A stretch of 64,000 bases of DNA from Bimastos eiseni. Taxonomy: Eukaryota > Annelida > Clitellata > Crassiclitellata > Lumbricidae. Shown here in pieces: positions 10,409-22,699 of the stretch. The position numbers and the translations under genes are program-made. The stretch lies in assembly GCA_959347315.1 (NCBI GenBank), contig OY365817.1, forward strand, positions 5,444,731-5,508,730, in the 5' to 3' direction. Positions within the stretch are counted from its first letter, which is position 1; each line of letters opens with the position of its first letter. The notes beneath the pieces were generated by a model. It was not told the origin of the DNA and did not search any database. It saw only the letters and a program-made list of their open reading frames with translations.

Positions 10409-10915
10409 AGGACCAAGTGACAAAGACCATGCAACAGAGGCTGTGCAAAAGAGGTCGAACAACAGAGGCCATTCAACAGAGGCTGTGTAACAGAGGCCGA
10501 GCAACAGACGCTGTGCAACAGAGGTCGAGCAACAGAGGTCCAGTGACAAAGGCCATGCAACAGAGGCTGTGCAACAGAGGTCGAACGACAAAGACCATGC
10601 AACAGAGGCTGTGCAACAGAGGTCAAGTGACAAAGACCATGCAACAGAGGCTGTGCAAAAGAGGCCGAGCAACAGAGGCCATTCAACAGAGGCTGTGTAA
10701 CAGAGACCGAGCAACAGACGCTGTGCAATAGAGGTCGAGCAACCGAGGTCGAGTTACAAAGGCCATGCAACAGAGGCTGTGTAACAGAGGCCGAGCAACA
10801 GAGAGTGTGCAACAGAGGTCGAGCAACAGAGGCCCAGCAACAGAGGTAATTCAACAGAGGCTGTGCAACAGAGGCCATGCAATAGAGGCTGTGCAACAGA
10901 GGCCGAGCAGCAGAA
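10409..10915. repeat. 14-bp minisatellite (gcaacagaggctgt type)
   Basis: About 36 tandem 14-bp units built on gcaacagagg plus a variable four-base tail (ctgt, tcga, ccga, ccat). Because 14 is not a multiple of three, the array stays open in several frames and yields 14-residue peptide repeats on both strands. These are not taken as genes. Confidence 0.95.
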
Positions 10916-12864
10916 GTCCATTTCTAGCATATGCTATAGCACTCATTGGGGATGGGTCACATGGTTTATTGGAAATGAGTGCAGTGTTTGACCCGATGGA
11001 CCAAGAACCTACTTCAATGCCTTTACATCACAATGAAATTTATGGCTCACAAGTGGACTGGCTCTGTTCCTTTGTGGGTTGGTGGTAACATCATGGGCAA
11101 ACATAGTCCAAGAAGGAACACCATAGCAAGATATGTTTCCTGGCTTCTAGCCACCCCACTTGGGTGTCAGAACTTCTATTTGGCCCGGAGGCAGAGACTT
11201 AGGGGGAGTAGGAGGCGACAGTCCCCTACAAAATCTCAGGTGGAGGGGACAAAGCTGCTCATATCCCCTCAAAATTTCATAAATATTTCATAAATATTCT
11301 AAATTTATATGCACACTGTTTCCACTGTTCACCATTTTTTTTATGCAACCATGTTTTGCAACCAAGTTTTAAAATTTTCTTTTGACCTGTCCCCCAAACC
11401 CAATTTTTTTTTCTATGTATATCCCCAAACCCAGGATCAAGTCTCCGTCTATGAATTGGCCCCCACACGACTCGGTCTTTGACCACTTCTCAATATATTC
11501 CATACAGCTCATCTAATGCAGCTGATCATTGAATTTGGAGGGAGTGCAATGTCACCAGTACGTTCACTGATTCCATCTATCCCACACGTCCTCAAGTTAT
11601 TACAAAAACCATCTCTCGTAAATTCAGAAATTAGAATCAAGATTTCTGTTCTACCTCTGCTCCTAATCAGCTCAGCGATAACGAGTACATTGGACGCACA
11701 TTGTCAGTGGGAAGATCCAAGAGTAAGGGGAAGGACTGGCCAAACATATGCATATTTACAAAGGCATAAAAAGCCGCTAACACTTCGTACCCTTCCCTTG
11801 TCCAATTGGCCATGACACAACCAGACGAAATGCATTAGACATGCCTGGGCGCATGCCAACCATGATCACAGGTCAATGAAGAAACTCTAGGCACAGTCAC
11901 CAACAAAGACGCTGAAGTCTAATTCACGCTTTATAGCTGGACTGTTTTACATTACATCACATGTATGCACGTACTAACATACGCAAGTGTGTACGTATGT
12001 ATGTATGACTGATTGACTGTATGTATGTATCCGTGTGTGTATGCTTGCTGACATGTCTGCATGTCATCCATCAGACCAGACATAAATAGATATTTCAGGC
12101 CAAATGAACTCTCCTTCTAACATAGGCTTCACAGATGTCAACGGAATCTGACCTTGGAACCAGTCAAACCTCTTTTACAGCAGTCATCCATTCATTGATA
12201 TGCATTCATTCAATCCTTCTAGACATTGCTTATGTGACCCAAAAGAGTAAACAAAGACATCTGGATCTACAACTTAACACAAACAAAACTTAAACCTGGA
12301 ATGACTTGAACAGAGGTCTTCTTACACTTGTACATGTTCTTAGGAAGAGCCATCATTTTAGTAAACACTCTCCCATATGGTTAAAAATTCGAACAGGGAG
12401 ATGTACCTTATTGTTATAAACTGCATTATTCAAAGATTGGTATGTACCTAGTTGGCAATAAGGTCTTTACAGAATTCAGTTTATGACTTATGATAAGTAG
12501 GTAAATCCAAGTCTTTATAGAATGCAGTTAATAACAACTTGACACATCACTGTCCTTATAGACTTGAGTTTATGACAACTAGGTATATCCCTGTTTTTAT
12601 TGAATGCAGTTAATGACAATAATTGTCATGGCTGCTATGTAAAATTAACCCAGTTGGCAGCTTTCAAAAGCAGTTCAAACACTTGGCTACCTACTTATAT
12701 TCAGTAGCCTCAAGGGACGGACAGTTCATCCAACATTCAAATGACCCCCCCCCCTACAGTAAACAATTTGGAGTTGCATCTTGATATTCTGTGAAGATAT
12801 AATGTCAACAACAAACACACTATACACTGTATACAGGTGTCCAAGAATACAAAACATGCCTGGG
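10916..12864. other. Unique non-coding stretch
   Basis: No recognised gene. Small open frames at 10979-11293 and 11516-11815 show no domain and are not supported. There are short TATG-type repeats near 11995-12030 and a loose repetition of 'aggtaaatcc/aggtatatcc ... tgcagttaatgacaa' phrases at about 12430-12620, resembling a decayed ~60-70-bp repeat. Confidence 0.4.
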
Positions 12865-13232
12865 CCAAAACAAAATCATGACCAAAAAAATCATGACCAA
12901 AAAATCATGACAAGAACAAAATCATGACAAGAACAAAATCATGACAAGAACAAAATAATGACAAGAACAAAATAATGACAAGAACAAAATCATGACAAGA
13001 ACAAAATCTTGACAAGAACAAAATCATGACAAGAACAAAATCTTGACAAAAACAAAATCATGACAAGAACAAAATAATGACAAGAACAAAATCTTGACAA
13101 AAACAAAATAATGACAAGAACAAAATCATGACAAGAACAAAATAATGACAAGAACAAAATCTTGACAAGAACAAAATAATGACAAGAACAAAATAATGAC
13201 AAGAACAAATTCATGACAAGAACAAATTCATG
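12865..13232. repeat. 17-bp minisatellite (aacaaaatcatgacaag)
   Basis: About 21 tandem units of 17 bp. The main variants are atcatg, ataatg and atcttg. The minus strand is open (Phe-Cys-Leu-rich 17-residue repeat) only because the unit lacks antisense stops. Confidence 0.95.
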
Positions 13233-13639
13233 GCAGAAGATCAAAATGGATACAAAAGGAACTGACAGCTTAGAAAATGTCTGGCAGCAGACTCCTAAAA
13301 TGTCTGCAAATGGAAAGAAAATAAGGAAGAACTGTTAAGAATGAAAGAATAGAGATGCAGCTGTGGTGTTTGACCCTTTCTACCCAGGAACTACCCTCAA
13401 CAGCCACAACTAATTAAAGCTCCAACTATGAAAGCTATTTGAAAAGAGCCTGCAATTTACTTAAACTTCCAACTGATTTTCATAAATCAAAGCAAGTAAA
13501 AAATCACATTTCAGTTCTTGCCCACAATATTTCAAAGACAATTCCAAGGATTGTGAAAAAGGTTAAACATAACAAGCAATTAAATTACTTATCTCCACAT
13601 TCTCTTGTGCCACATCTGCTTCTTGCTTGTATTGACGAC
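13233..13639. other. Unique non-coding stretch
   Basis: No gene or repeat recognised. A plus-strand open frame from 13439 runs into the LINE remnant below. Confidence 0.3.
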
Positions 13640-14330
13640 ATCATGCTATGGAGTCTATCTATGCACCTCAAACTTCTCCTTCTTTTGTTCTCTGCTCTCC
13701 TAGGAAGCAGGTTCTTACGTCCAATTCGCCATGTTAATGTTTCTCCAACTCTTGCTGCTCTCACTCTCTACTTCCTCCTCCTCTTTACTCTCTCAATCAT
13801 CCTCTGCTTGGAATCTTGGAGTCACCCTAGACTCAAAACTGTCCCTCAAACCTCAAATTGCTGCCATTTCCAGGGCATGCTTGTTTCATCTTAGGAGAAT
13901 TTGACAACTTCACTCTATTCTTGACTCAGTCAGCATCACTGAAAACCCAGTGATTATACTCTGACATGACTTGACTACTGCAACATGGTACTTTATAGCC
14001 TCCCTGAACGAACTGCCTCCTCTAACTAGGATTTTCCAAACAAGACCATATCACAGGTGCTCTTTGTTATCTACGCTGGCTCCCTGTCTGTTAGCATATC
14101 AGTTACTACACAGCTGGCATTCCTCATATACAAAGCACCAACAGACCAACTGCCCTCTCACTTCATTTCCATGGTCACATTGCAGCTCTGTTAAAGGTTA
14201 CTACTCTCTTCGATCAGCAACTGCTGGAAAGTTGGGTCATTTAATGTTGCCAGTCCCTCATCTGAAACTCCCTACCTCCTCGTGTTTGCAACTACGATGA
14301 ACCTAGTGTTAATTTCCTGCCAAGAGTATG
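13640..14330 (+). pseudogene. Decayed L2-like LINE reverse transcriptase 3' part
   Basis: Translations in shifting frames give the order typical of the RT C-terminal half in L2/CR1-type elements. NLGVTLDSKLSLKPQIAAISRACLFHLRRI lies around 13805-13905. A decayed block equivalent to ...DYCNSLLYSLPE follows (tgactactgcaacatggtac near 13970), then LCYLRWLPVC-like sequence near 14065. Stops and frame changes occur throughout, and the 5' part and 3' tail cannot be delimited. L2 elements encode endonuclease and RT used for target-primed retrotransposition; this is a fossil. The clade is assigned from remembered motifs. Confidence 0.7.
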
Positions 14331-16205
14331 AGCAACGAGTTTCGAATATTTAAACAAGTTTCATTCCCTTGATTCTTAGTTTGGCAGCTTGCACAATTTT
14401 TATGAATTTTAGGGTTTTGCCTCAGCTTACACTAGGAAGTATTAACTAGTAAGTACTACTAGCAACAGTATTTGTGTTTTTAGTTGTTTGTAATGACGAG
14501 TAGGCCTACTACGAAACTGGGCTGAGCTGAGTTTCTGAGCCAAGTTTCTGTTCATTCCTACTCATAACTCTCTTTCTCTCTCTCTCTCTCTAAGATATAA
14601 AAGCTTATGGCTATGGCTTTTATTGGTTGCCAGGCTTCAATGTGCACTTCTGAACATTTTGCTAGGAGGGCATTAGCAAACTACAGCTTTATTGTATTAT
14701 TATCGTATCTCATAATACCGACAATTATTATAAACTAGTTGTTTTGCATGTCTTAAGACGGCTAAAGAGGAATTTGAAACTGTCAAAAGATGAGTTACAA
14801 CACTTAGATATCATATTTAAAGACCTTGACAATTCATCTTTCTTCTCTTAATTGCAAAGAAACTGTGATATGATTGAGACATGAGCCAAGTGCTGACCTT
14901 GTGTGCTGCTGCTCGATCTATCTGCCAGATTACAACTACCAACTCTGTTTTGCTTGCAATACAAGTGCAAGAAACAAGTGCATTATGGTATTAGTACTGT
15001 TGAGCTATCCAGACTGTATTAGCTTAGATTTGTATTAATGAATCAGCCATTAGCCATGGCATGAAGGACCCACCAGTGCCACCATCCCTAACAAGTGACC
15101 TTGATCTTGAACACTCAGACTTGTCAAGTCCAGGCAACAAACCGAATCCTGCTCCTACTAATTTGCTGCCAAATTCAATTGATACAAAGAGTAAAGGAAG
15201 TTAATCCACTTTGAAAGTTTGAGAAGACATAAGACAGTTCTTACCATCTCTTGCCAATGAGTAGATGGAGTCGCTATAGAATCCAGGTCCTGAATGACAC
15301 AACATCATCATCATCGCCACCATCAGCGCCACCTGACAGCTTTTATCGAAAACTCAGTCAACAGCAGTGATATGCTCTAAAGAGAAGAGTGGCTAATCTC
15401 ACATTCCGGGGCTTATTCCTACAGACCAAAGGTCACCAGTCAACAGTGGGAACAGCTTTCCATTAGGGAACACACCATGCACTCTGCGCAGACGACGACG
15501 ACGATGACGACGACGATGATGAAACTGCATGCATTGTGCATTCCAGCCTGAATGCAGAGGTCGTCTAAATCTCAGGCAATCCGTACGACACACAGATGCA
15601 TCTAGTACTAAGATTATAATATATAGGCGTCAGTGTTCTAGCTGAGAACGAACGACATCGGTTGTTGTTGTGGTTAAGACTGCCTGCCTCCTCTCCTCCT
15701 TCTCCTTCTCCTCCTCCTCCTCCCTCCTCCTCCTCAGTGGACTTTGTCAACTTTTCGTCGTCTGGCTCCAGCCACCAACAGACCTCCTCCTCCTCTCCAC
15801 TTACCCAACTTCTGCTGCTGCTGCTGTTGGTACTTGGTTACGTGCGCGTTTAGCAAGTAAAGCCAGCGTAAATTCGATGTGGATTATAACCAGACATAAT
15901 AAAATGTCCTGGGCTAAAAATAAAAGCTACATGTCGACCTGATACAGAAATCAGAAGGAAACCATCAGCAACAGTAATCACAGTCAGCGGTGGATACTCG
16001 TCCATCCATTCGTTGTCTCACAGATGTTCGTTTATGGCTATCGACCACAAAACTTGTACGATACGACGACGACGACATATGTGTCTCAGTAATTGTAAGA
16101 AGATTGATCAACGAGACAGTCACACCAATCATAGCCACTAGCAACCTACACTCACACGGTCACACCCATACTCACACATACAATCCTACCAACACCCAAA
16201 CATAC
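14331..16205. other. Non-coding stretch with short simple repeats
   Basis: No supported gene. It holds a (TC)n tract at 14571-14594, a TAGGCCTA at 14501, GAC/GAT trinucleotides at 15490-15530, a TCC-rich pyrimidine run at 15685-15735, (CTG)n near 15813-15830 and (CGA)n near 16060-16075. Small open frames over these (for example 15662-15942) are low-complexity artefacts. Confidence 0.5.
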
Positions 16206-16770
16206 AAGCATACAACACATGTGCAGATAAGCACAAACACACACACATACACACACACACATGCACACACACACACACATGCGCACACACACACACATGC
16301 GCGCACACACACACACACACACACATGCACACACACACACATGCACACATGCACACACCCACATGCACACACACACACACACATGCACACACAAACACAC
16401 ACATGCACACACACACATGCACACAATCACACATGCACACACACACACACACACATACACACAATCACACATGCACACACACACACACATACACACACAC
16501 ATGCACACATGCGCACACACACACACATGCGCACACACACACACATGCACACCCACACACACACACATGCACATACATGCACATACACACACACATATAC
16601 ATACACACACACGCACACACATGCACATACACACACACACACATACACACGCACACACACACATGTACATACACACACACACGTGCAGACACATGCACAC
16701 ATACACACACACACATACATATATCATACATACACAAGCACACACACACATGCACACATACACTCTATGT
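16206..16770. repeat. CA-rich satellite with ATGC interruptions
   Basis: (CA)n runs are punctuated by atgc, atac and acgc, giving phrases such as acacacatgcacac. It resembles the reverse complement of the TG satellite at 1-4990 but lacks the ttgtg...gag part, so it is a related composition rather than a clear copy. All His-Thr and Cys-Val frames here are artefacts. Confidence 0.92.
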
Positions 16771-16772
16771 GA

Positions 16773-17292
16773 CCCAACCAATGCCCATTCTATGCAACCC
16801 AAATTATGCTCATTCTATACAACCCAACCAATGCACAATCTATGCAACCCAACCAATACTCACTCTATGCCACCCAACCAATGCTCATTCTATGCAACCC
16901 AACCAAATCTCATTCTATGCAACCCAACCAATGCTCATTCTATGCAACCCAACCAATACTCACTCTATGCAACCCAACCAATGCCCATTCTATGCAACCC
17001 AACCAATGTCATTCTGTGCAACCCAACCAATGCTCATTCTATACAACCCAACCAATGCCCATTCTATGCAATTCAAATAATGCTCATTCTATGCAACCCA
17101 ACCAATGCCCATTCTATGCAACCCAACCAATGCCCATTCTTTGCAACCCAACCAATGCCCATTCTTTGCAACCCAACCAATGCTCATTCTATGCAACCCA
17201 ACCAATGCTCATTCTATGCAATCCAAATAATGCTCATTCTATGCAACCCAACCAATGCTCATTCTATGCAACCCAACCAATGCTCATTCTAC
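16773..17292. repeat. 25-bp minisatellite (aaccaatgctcattctatgc)
   Basis: About 21 units of 25 bp with alternative gctc/gccc and occasional variants (ataatg, gtcattctgtg). It directly abuts the CA-rich satellite. Three-frame openness gives 25-residue peptide repeats, which are not genes. Confidence 0.95.
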
Positions 17293-17704
17293 TCTCCTCC
17301 ACTGCATGGCTCTGGCTCTGGGTTCTGTGGCAACTGACATCGAGGAAAGAAATGGTTTAACAAGGGTTCATCAAACCCACAATTGAAATCTGCACACTGA
17401 AATGTGACCATAGATCAGGAGGAATGGTACTACTATCGGAAACATCTTCATACACTCTTCTCCATCTAATCACCTTCATCTACGCAGTGATCCTCTGGCC
17501 CCACTCTGATTGGCCAAAAGTAGTGGTCTCTAGTGTCTGATGGATGAATGCTTATCCTAGCAACTCTCTTTCCCCTCCACAGAAAAACCCATTTATCAGA
17601 TCATCTACCCAACTGACCAGAGGCATCATCCATAAATGGCAATTGTATATTAGGCCAAGAAGTAATTGGATGCCAACAGATCTAATTGTTAGTCTATGCA
17701 TACG

Positions 17705-17706
<2 letters not shown>

Positions 17707-17790
<84 letters not shown>
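17707..17790. repeat. (GA)42 microsatellite
   Basis: Pure GA dinucleotide over 84 bp. It makes spurious Arg-Glu frames. Confidence 0.98.
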
Positions 17791-17793
<3 letters not shown>

Positions 17794-18095
17794 GCAGTGA
17801 CTCCTTCTTTTAACAGAGGTCACCATAGGCAGAAAAGGGAATTTCCATACCAAATGTGCTCAAAGGTTGACATTATTTGTGACAAATGAACCAAATTCCA
17901 CCTCAATATGTCAACAAAACTGATGAAACTAAAAGTCTACCAATGACCATTGAAAAACGCAATTTCTAATAAAATCAATTTAGAAAACTGCCGATAATAT
18001 TTAAAAATCTCTGCTCTGAAAATCGTGCATAGTTTTTACAAAACTTTTTATGTGTTATGCAAAAAGTCTTTGCATGGATTGCAAGTTTCATCTAT

Positions 18096-18168
18096 AATAA
18101 GTCATCTATAATAAGTCATCTATTATAGGTCATCTATAATAAGTCATCTATTCTATAATAAGTCATGG
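18096..18168. repeat. Short 15-bp tandem repeat (tcatctataataag)
   Basis: Five imperfect units of tcatctataataag. Confidence 0.85.
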
Positions 18169-18387
18169 ATGTTGTCAGCCAAATAACTTAACCTCAACTC
18201 CTCTAAAATTCAACTGATCTGGTTTGGAACCAGACAGCAGCTTCTTACACTTACTTGACTTCTACCTTCTGACATCAATGTATCCTGACTTCTCATATTC
18301 TTCCAATCTATGTCTTGGCTTCTTGGGTGTCTCCCTTGCTAGCACCCGTCGTTTTCCAAGCACCTCCTGCATGTTACTTTCAAGGAG

Positions 18388-18457
18388 GGGTCCGTAGGGT
18401 AATAGATAATACACTAGCATGCATATCAGAGGAAGTGAGTCTGATCCCCATATAACC
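18388..18457 (+). mobile_element. Possible tRNA-derived SINE head
   Basis: The sequence resembles a tRNA. An A-box-like tagggtaatagataa lies about 45 bp upstream of a B-box-like gagtctgatcccc, followed by a non-tRNA body. Spacing and order fit a Pol III promoter. The match is imperfect and no tail or target-site duplication was found. Confidence 0.35.
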
Positions 18458-18465
18458 TAAGGTAA

Positions 18466-18511
18466 CAAGTAAGGTAACAAGTAAGGTAACAAGTAAGGTA
18501 ACAAGTAAGGT
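18466..18511. repeat. 12-bp tandem repeat (ggtaacaagtaa) x4
   Basis: Four near-perfect units of ggtaacaagtaa. Each contains aag followed by gtaa, a weak splice-donor look-alike. Confidence 0.9.
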
Positions 18512-19185
18512 TGACTGGTTCTTCTTTTGTTAGGCGGTGTCATTGGCTAAATGACGATGGGTGTCTTGCATGTATCCAATACAAGGTACTGCCAGTACTA
18601 ACAACTCAACTGGGTCTAGCTTCTACATATATTGAATAGATCAAATCAGTCAAGTGTGTCCTGCTCTTTAGAATTTACTTACAGCAATACATAGAGTAAT
18701 GCAAAGGAATATTAAAGATATTTATTCAACCAAGTCCCAACATTATAACAGCTTTTCTTATTTACCATTTATCCCATGTTTATAAGCTTTATTTAGTAAA
18801 CACACATAAAATGTCTATATTTAGATACAGCACCAAAAAAATCATGAAATATGAAATACGCATCAAAACTTGGTTTCATCAATAAAGCTTAGTACATTTC
18901 CTACCAGTTGGTCACTGGTTACGTTCATTGGCCGATTTTCCTTAAATGCAGTCAACATGTGTCACACAGATGACCAGCTCGTATCACAACAGATGAGGGG
19001 AGTGACATCACTGATTCCATCTGATTTACAGACCATTAATTCGGTGCAGATGAAGGTCAGACAGGGAATGGTCATCTGTGACCTATGGAGAAACAATGGT
19101 CATCTGAGTCCAGTCATTCAACCTACATGGGCCACCTAAATGAGATGCACTGTTCATGACACTCAAGTATAGCACCTAACAATTG
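18512..19185. other. Unique non-coding stretch
   Basis: No gene recognised. A plus-strand frame at 18870-19139 has no identifiable domain. Confidence 0.3.
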
Positions 19186-19765
19186 CCCCTCCTGATTAGG
19201 ATAATTGCCCCCCCTGCGTATAGGACAATTGCCCCCCTGCGTATAGGACAATTGCCCCCCCCTGCGTATAGGACAATTCCCCCCTGCGTATAGGACAATT
19301 CCCCCCCTGCGTATAGGACAATTGCCCTCCCCCCCTGCGTATAGGACAATTGCCCCCCCCTGCGTATAGGACAATTGCCCCCCCCTGCGTATAGGACAAT
19401 TGCCCCCCCCTGCGTATAGGACAATTGCCCCCCCCTGCGTATAGGACAATTGCCCCCCCCCTGCGTATAGGACAATTGCCCCCCCCTGCGTATAGGACAA
19501 TTGCCCCCCCCTGCGTATAGGACAATTGCCCCCCCCCCTGCGTATAGGACAATTGCCCCCCACCTGCGTATAGGACAATTGCCCCCCCTGCATATAGGAC
19601 AATTGCCCCCCTGCGTATAGGACAATTGCCCCCCCCCCTGCGTATAGGACAATTGCCCCCCACCTGCGTATAGGACAATTGCCCCCCACCTGCGTATAGG
19701 ACAATTGCCCCCCTGCGTATAGGACAATTGCCCCCCTGCGTATAGGACAATTGCCCCCCCCTGTG
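19186..19765. repeat. Minisatellite with GGACAATTG and C-runs
   Basis: About 22 units of 26-31 bp: tgcgtataggacaattg followed by a run of 5-9 C. Length variation comes from the C-run. The minus strand gives open frames with a repeated NCPIRRG-like peptide, an artefact. The CAATTG core recurs in the opposite orientation at 20521-20640 and again at 32325-32425. Confidence 0.95.
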
Positions 19766-20110
19766 TAGACCATAAGCTCGCTCAAATTATATATGCATGC
19801 TTGTATGTGTGTATATGACATATGATGTATGGTTGTATACACAATATGTATGTATGCATGGATGTGTCCATGTCGGCTAAGTTTTACTAAACCTGTAAAA
19901 TATCTATTTTTATCGGGTTGACATATTGCTTTGGTTTCAAAACCTGTTAATTGCTCTGCGTGTTTGCTTCCAATACCTGAAAAGTTTGTTGACGAATGAA
20001 GAAGCCAATTCGATACCACATGATATATAATGGCTGCTGTAAATAACGTTTTTATGGGGTAATATGAGGTGTGCATGTTAGAAGTCTTCACTTTATAGGC
20101 ACTCATTTCC

Positions 20111-20350
20111 GAGATTTTCATTTATAGGGGTCTTCACCCACTCTCAGAGGGATGATAATCGTGTGTCACTGACTGTTAAACAACTCTAAGCATACTTACT
20201 AGCTGACCTTCACCGCTTATATTCTGAGATTATCATCTATATAGAGATATATCACCCACTCTCACTCTTATTAATTGGAGATGATCATCGCGTGTCACTG
20301 ATGGCTTGCTAACCAACTGTAGCTGCTTACTAGCTGACCCTCGTCGCTTA
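20111..20350. repeat. Diverged ~115-125-bp direct duplication
   Basis: The copy at 20111-20224 (gagattttcattta ... tagctgaccttcaccgctta) is followed by a related copy at 20225-20350 (gagattatcatcta ... tagctgaccctcgtcgctta). Both share cacccactctc and gtgtcactga. Confidence 0.75.
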
Positions 20351-20520
20351 GTAAGGCGTGTCACGGACTGTTTACAGTATTTATGCATCCGGCAAGATAA
20401 ATAAAGATTCAGTACTGGACTCACTTTGTCTCCTGTACCACACGATAATTAGTTGCTTGTTTTCATTTTACATAATGGCAGTTAAATATATAACTTGTCA
20501 ACATCCGTTCGTACTTCACA

Positions 20521-20640
20521 CTAGGGGGGCAATTGTCTGGGGGGGCAAATGTCCTCCCCAAAATCGGGGGGGGGAGGGCGGGCAAATATCTGGGGGCAAT
20601 TGTCAGAAGGGCAAATGTTCAGGGGCAAATTCCGTTCCTT
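20521..20640. repeat. G-rich CAATTG cluster, inverted relative to 19186-19765
   Basis: Contains ggggggcaattgtctgg, ggggcaattgtcag and related gggcaaatgtc phrases, ending gggcaaattccgttcc. In reverse complement these match the GGACAATTGCCCC core of the 19.2-kb array. Confidence 0.7.
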
Positions 20641-21504
20641 GGATCAAATAGACCTCTACAGAGCAGATCCACAGTCTTGGTTCTCAGTAATAACTAAATG
20701 AACATCACCTATTATAATGGATGCCTCTTGCTACATATATAGGTCGCAATCAGGATAGAACTGTGTAACTTGTTTCGTCATGTATATGCTGTAAATTGCT
20801 GAATGGCTTCTGCTAAGACTGGATTTTGTTTCTGGTCTTGTGTTACTATTTGTTGATGGGTCATTTTCCTCATTGAGTGAATCATGTTCTGGTTCTTCTT
20901 GTGCATTATTAGGCTCATTATTAATTGTTTATTGTGTGTCACCAGTTGGTGATGGAAGTAGTATTCTTTGGTGAGGTTTCTCTCTTATTTCACTATCTTT
21001 GGTCGACCGACGTCTTGTTACTTGTGAGTAATGCTTTGCTCGCAAACAGCAAAGAAAATAAAACTATACCAAAAACTCATTTTACACTATACACAGAGCT
21101 GATGTGACGTTCTATTACATATATATATGAACAACCTGCAATATTACATGTACGCATGTGTGATGAAAGAGCCTTAGTAATTACATCCAAGTAAGTTGAT
21201 GCAAAATATCTGTTCTGTGGTGTAGAGATAAGTTCTTAGTAATTTAGTGATAATAGCTCTCTCTTTCCGTCGCAATGGAGACTCCATGTCAGACACTGAA
21301 CTCAAAGCCTATCTACACAACAGCAATGTTATATACAATCACAATATCATATCAAAACTATGTTACAATCATTCACAACAATGTTATATACATTGACAAC
21401 AATGCTACATATGTTCACAGCAATTGAGGGATCGACAATTTCAATCCCCAATAATCAGTATTACTAAAACTTATGTCCTTCCAAGTCTGAGTACCGAGTC
21501 TTAC
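20641..21504. other. Unique non-coding stretch
   Basis: No gene recognised. AT-rich, with a loose run of gttatatacaatcacaa-type phrases at 21330-21420. Confidence 0.3.
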
Positions 21505-21512
21505 GACTTGAG

Positions 21513-22406
21513 CAGGGATTTGGTCTCGAAACCGTGGTCTTGGCCTCGAGACGGTAAAACTGCGATCTTGGTCTTGGTCTCGAAGGCATCGGTCTTGGTC
21601 TCGGACCATCAGTCTTGGTCTTGGTCTCGAATGCGTCGGTCTTGGTCTTGGTCCTAAAGGATCGATCTTGGGATAGGTCAGTCTTGGTTAGCGTTCTTGG
21701 TCATTTGCCGTATCAGAGCAATTTCTTTGACATTTTTCAGTCATTTTCGATTATTAGAGACACCGGATGTTTAGGTCCTATGCGATTTCATACATGTTGC
21801 TATGGGCAAAAAATCCATTTGCAACGGAATCAGCCATTTCAAAATTTGCTTTCACAAATTTCAAAGTTATGGAAAACAATCTAATAATTATGTGGTCGGC
21901 CAAGTATAGTCACCGTTAACATACAATTCCGAGTTCGAGTAGGTCTACACCGTTCAAACAGAAGGTTAATCTACTTGTTTTGATGTCTTATAGTATTTAG
22001 GCCTACCTATCGCATAGGCCTACTGCAAGTAATTTATAGTGTGATAATTTCAGGTCGAGCCAATTAGCTAAATTGCTAACCCGCTAAAGTTCAGACTGAC
22101 TGGTAAAACTGTTTTCTGACCAATAATTAAGATTACTATTCTTCAGCAATACAATTAATATTTTAAGCGTCTTATTCCGTTTTAGCGTCTTATTCCGTTT
22201 CAACGCTTTAATAAATTGAATTGTTTATAAAAAAAGAGTATTGGTCTTGGTCTCAGACCCTCGGTCTTGGTCTCGGACCACCCGGTTTCGGACCACCCGG
22301 TCTCGGACCACCCGGTCTTGGTCTTGGTCTTGGACCTCTCGGTCTTGGTCTTGGACCTCTCGGTCTTGGTCTTGGTCTCGAGGTTTTGGTCTGGTGCCCA
22401 ACACTG
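21513..22406. mobile_element. Non-autonomous hAT-like transposon with perfect 8-bp TSD
   Basis: An 894-bp element starting cagggatttggtctcg and ending gtgcccaacactg. It is flanked by identical 8-bp copies of gacttgag (21505-21512 and 22407-22414). The 3' end matches the CAGTGTTGGGC type of hAT terminus in reverse complement; the 5' terminus is only loosely related (CAG start). Both ends carry subterminal minisatellites of ggtcttggtct(c)gg (about 21525-21690 and 22240-22385). The interior has no transposase. Open Gly-Leu-rich frames over the subterminal repeats are artefacts. Confidence 0.8.
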
Positions 22407-22699
22407 GACTTGAGTTGTATCAAATCCTAGTTTAGAATGTTTTAAAAGTCTCATTCTCTTGATTATTAGTTTTTTGACTCAGTTTACACTAGGAAGCAGT
22501 AACTAGTAAGCTGTACTACTAGTAACAGCACTTGTGCTTTTAGCTGGGTAGTTGTTGCTCTCTGAGCTAGTAAAGCATTATCTCATTAGATTCTTCATAC
22601 ATCAGATTTGAACAATTGGAAATTCTGGTTCTGTTTCTCTACAGAATTCGCATTGAAAGCGGTAGAAATGTAGCAGAAGTGGATAACTTGCTCACTGTC

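Larger units (their letters stand above)
17293..18387. other. Unique non-coding stretch with GA microsatellite
   Basis: No gene recognised. Contains the (GA)42 tract and a short minisatellite listed separately. Confidence 0.4.

Noticed and set aside
10303..10896. 197-codon Leu/Cys-rich minus-strand frame
   Set aside because: Antisense of the 14-bp minisatellite.
16152..16802. CA-rich array as an inverted copy of the 1-4990 satellite
   Set aside because: Shares CA/TG and ATGC content but not the ttgtgcatgcgag unit, so common origin is not shown.
19123..20121. 332-codon minus-strand frame with NCPIRRG repeats
   Set aside because: Mostly the CAATTG minisatellite; frame shifts with each C-run length change.
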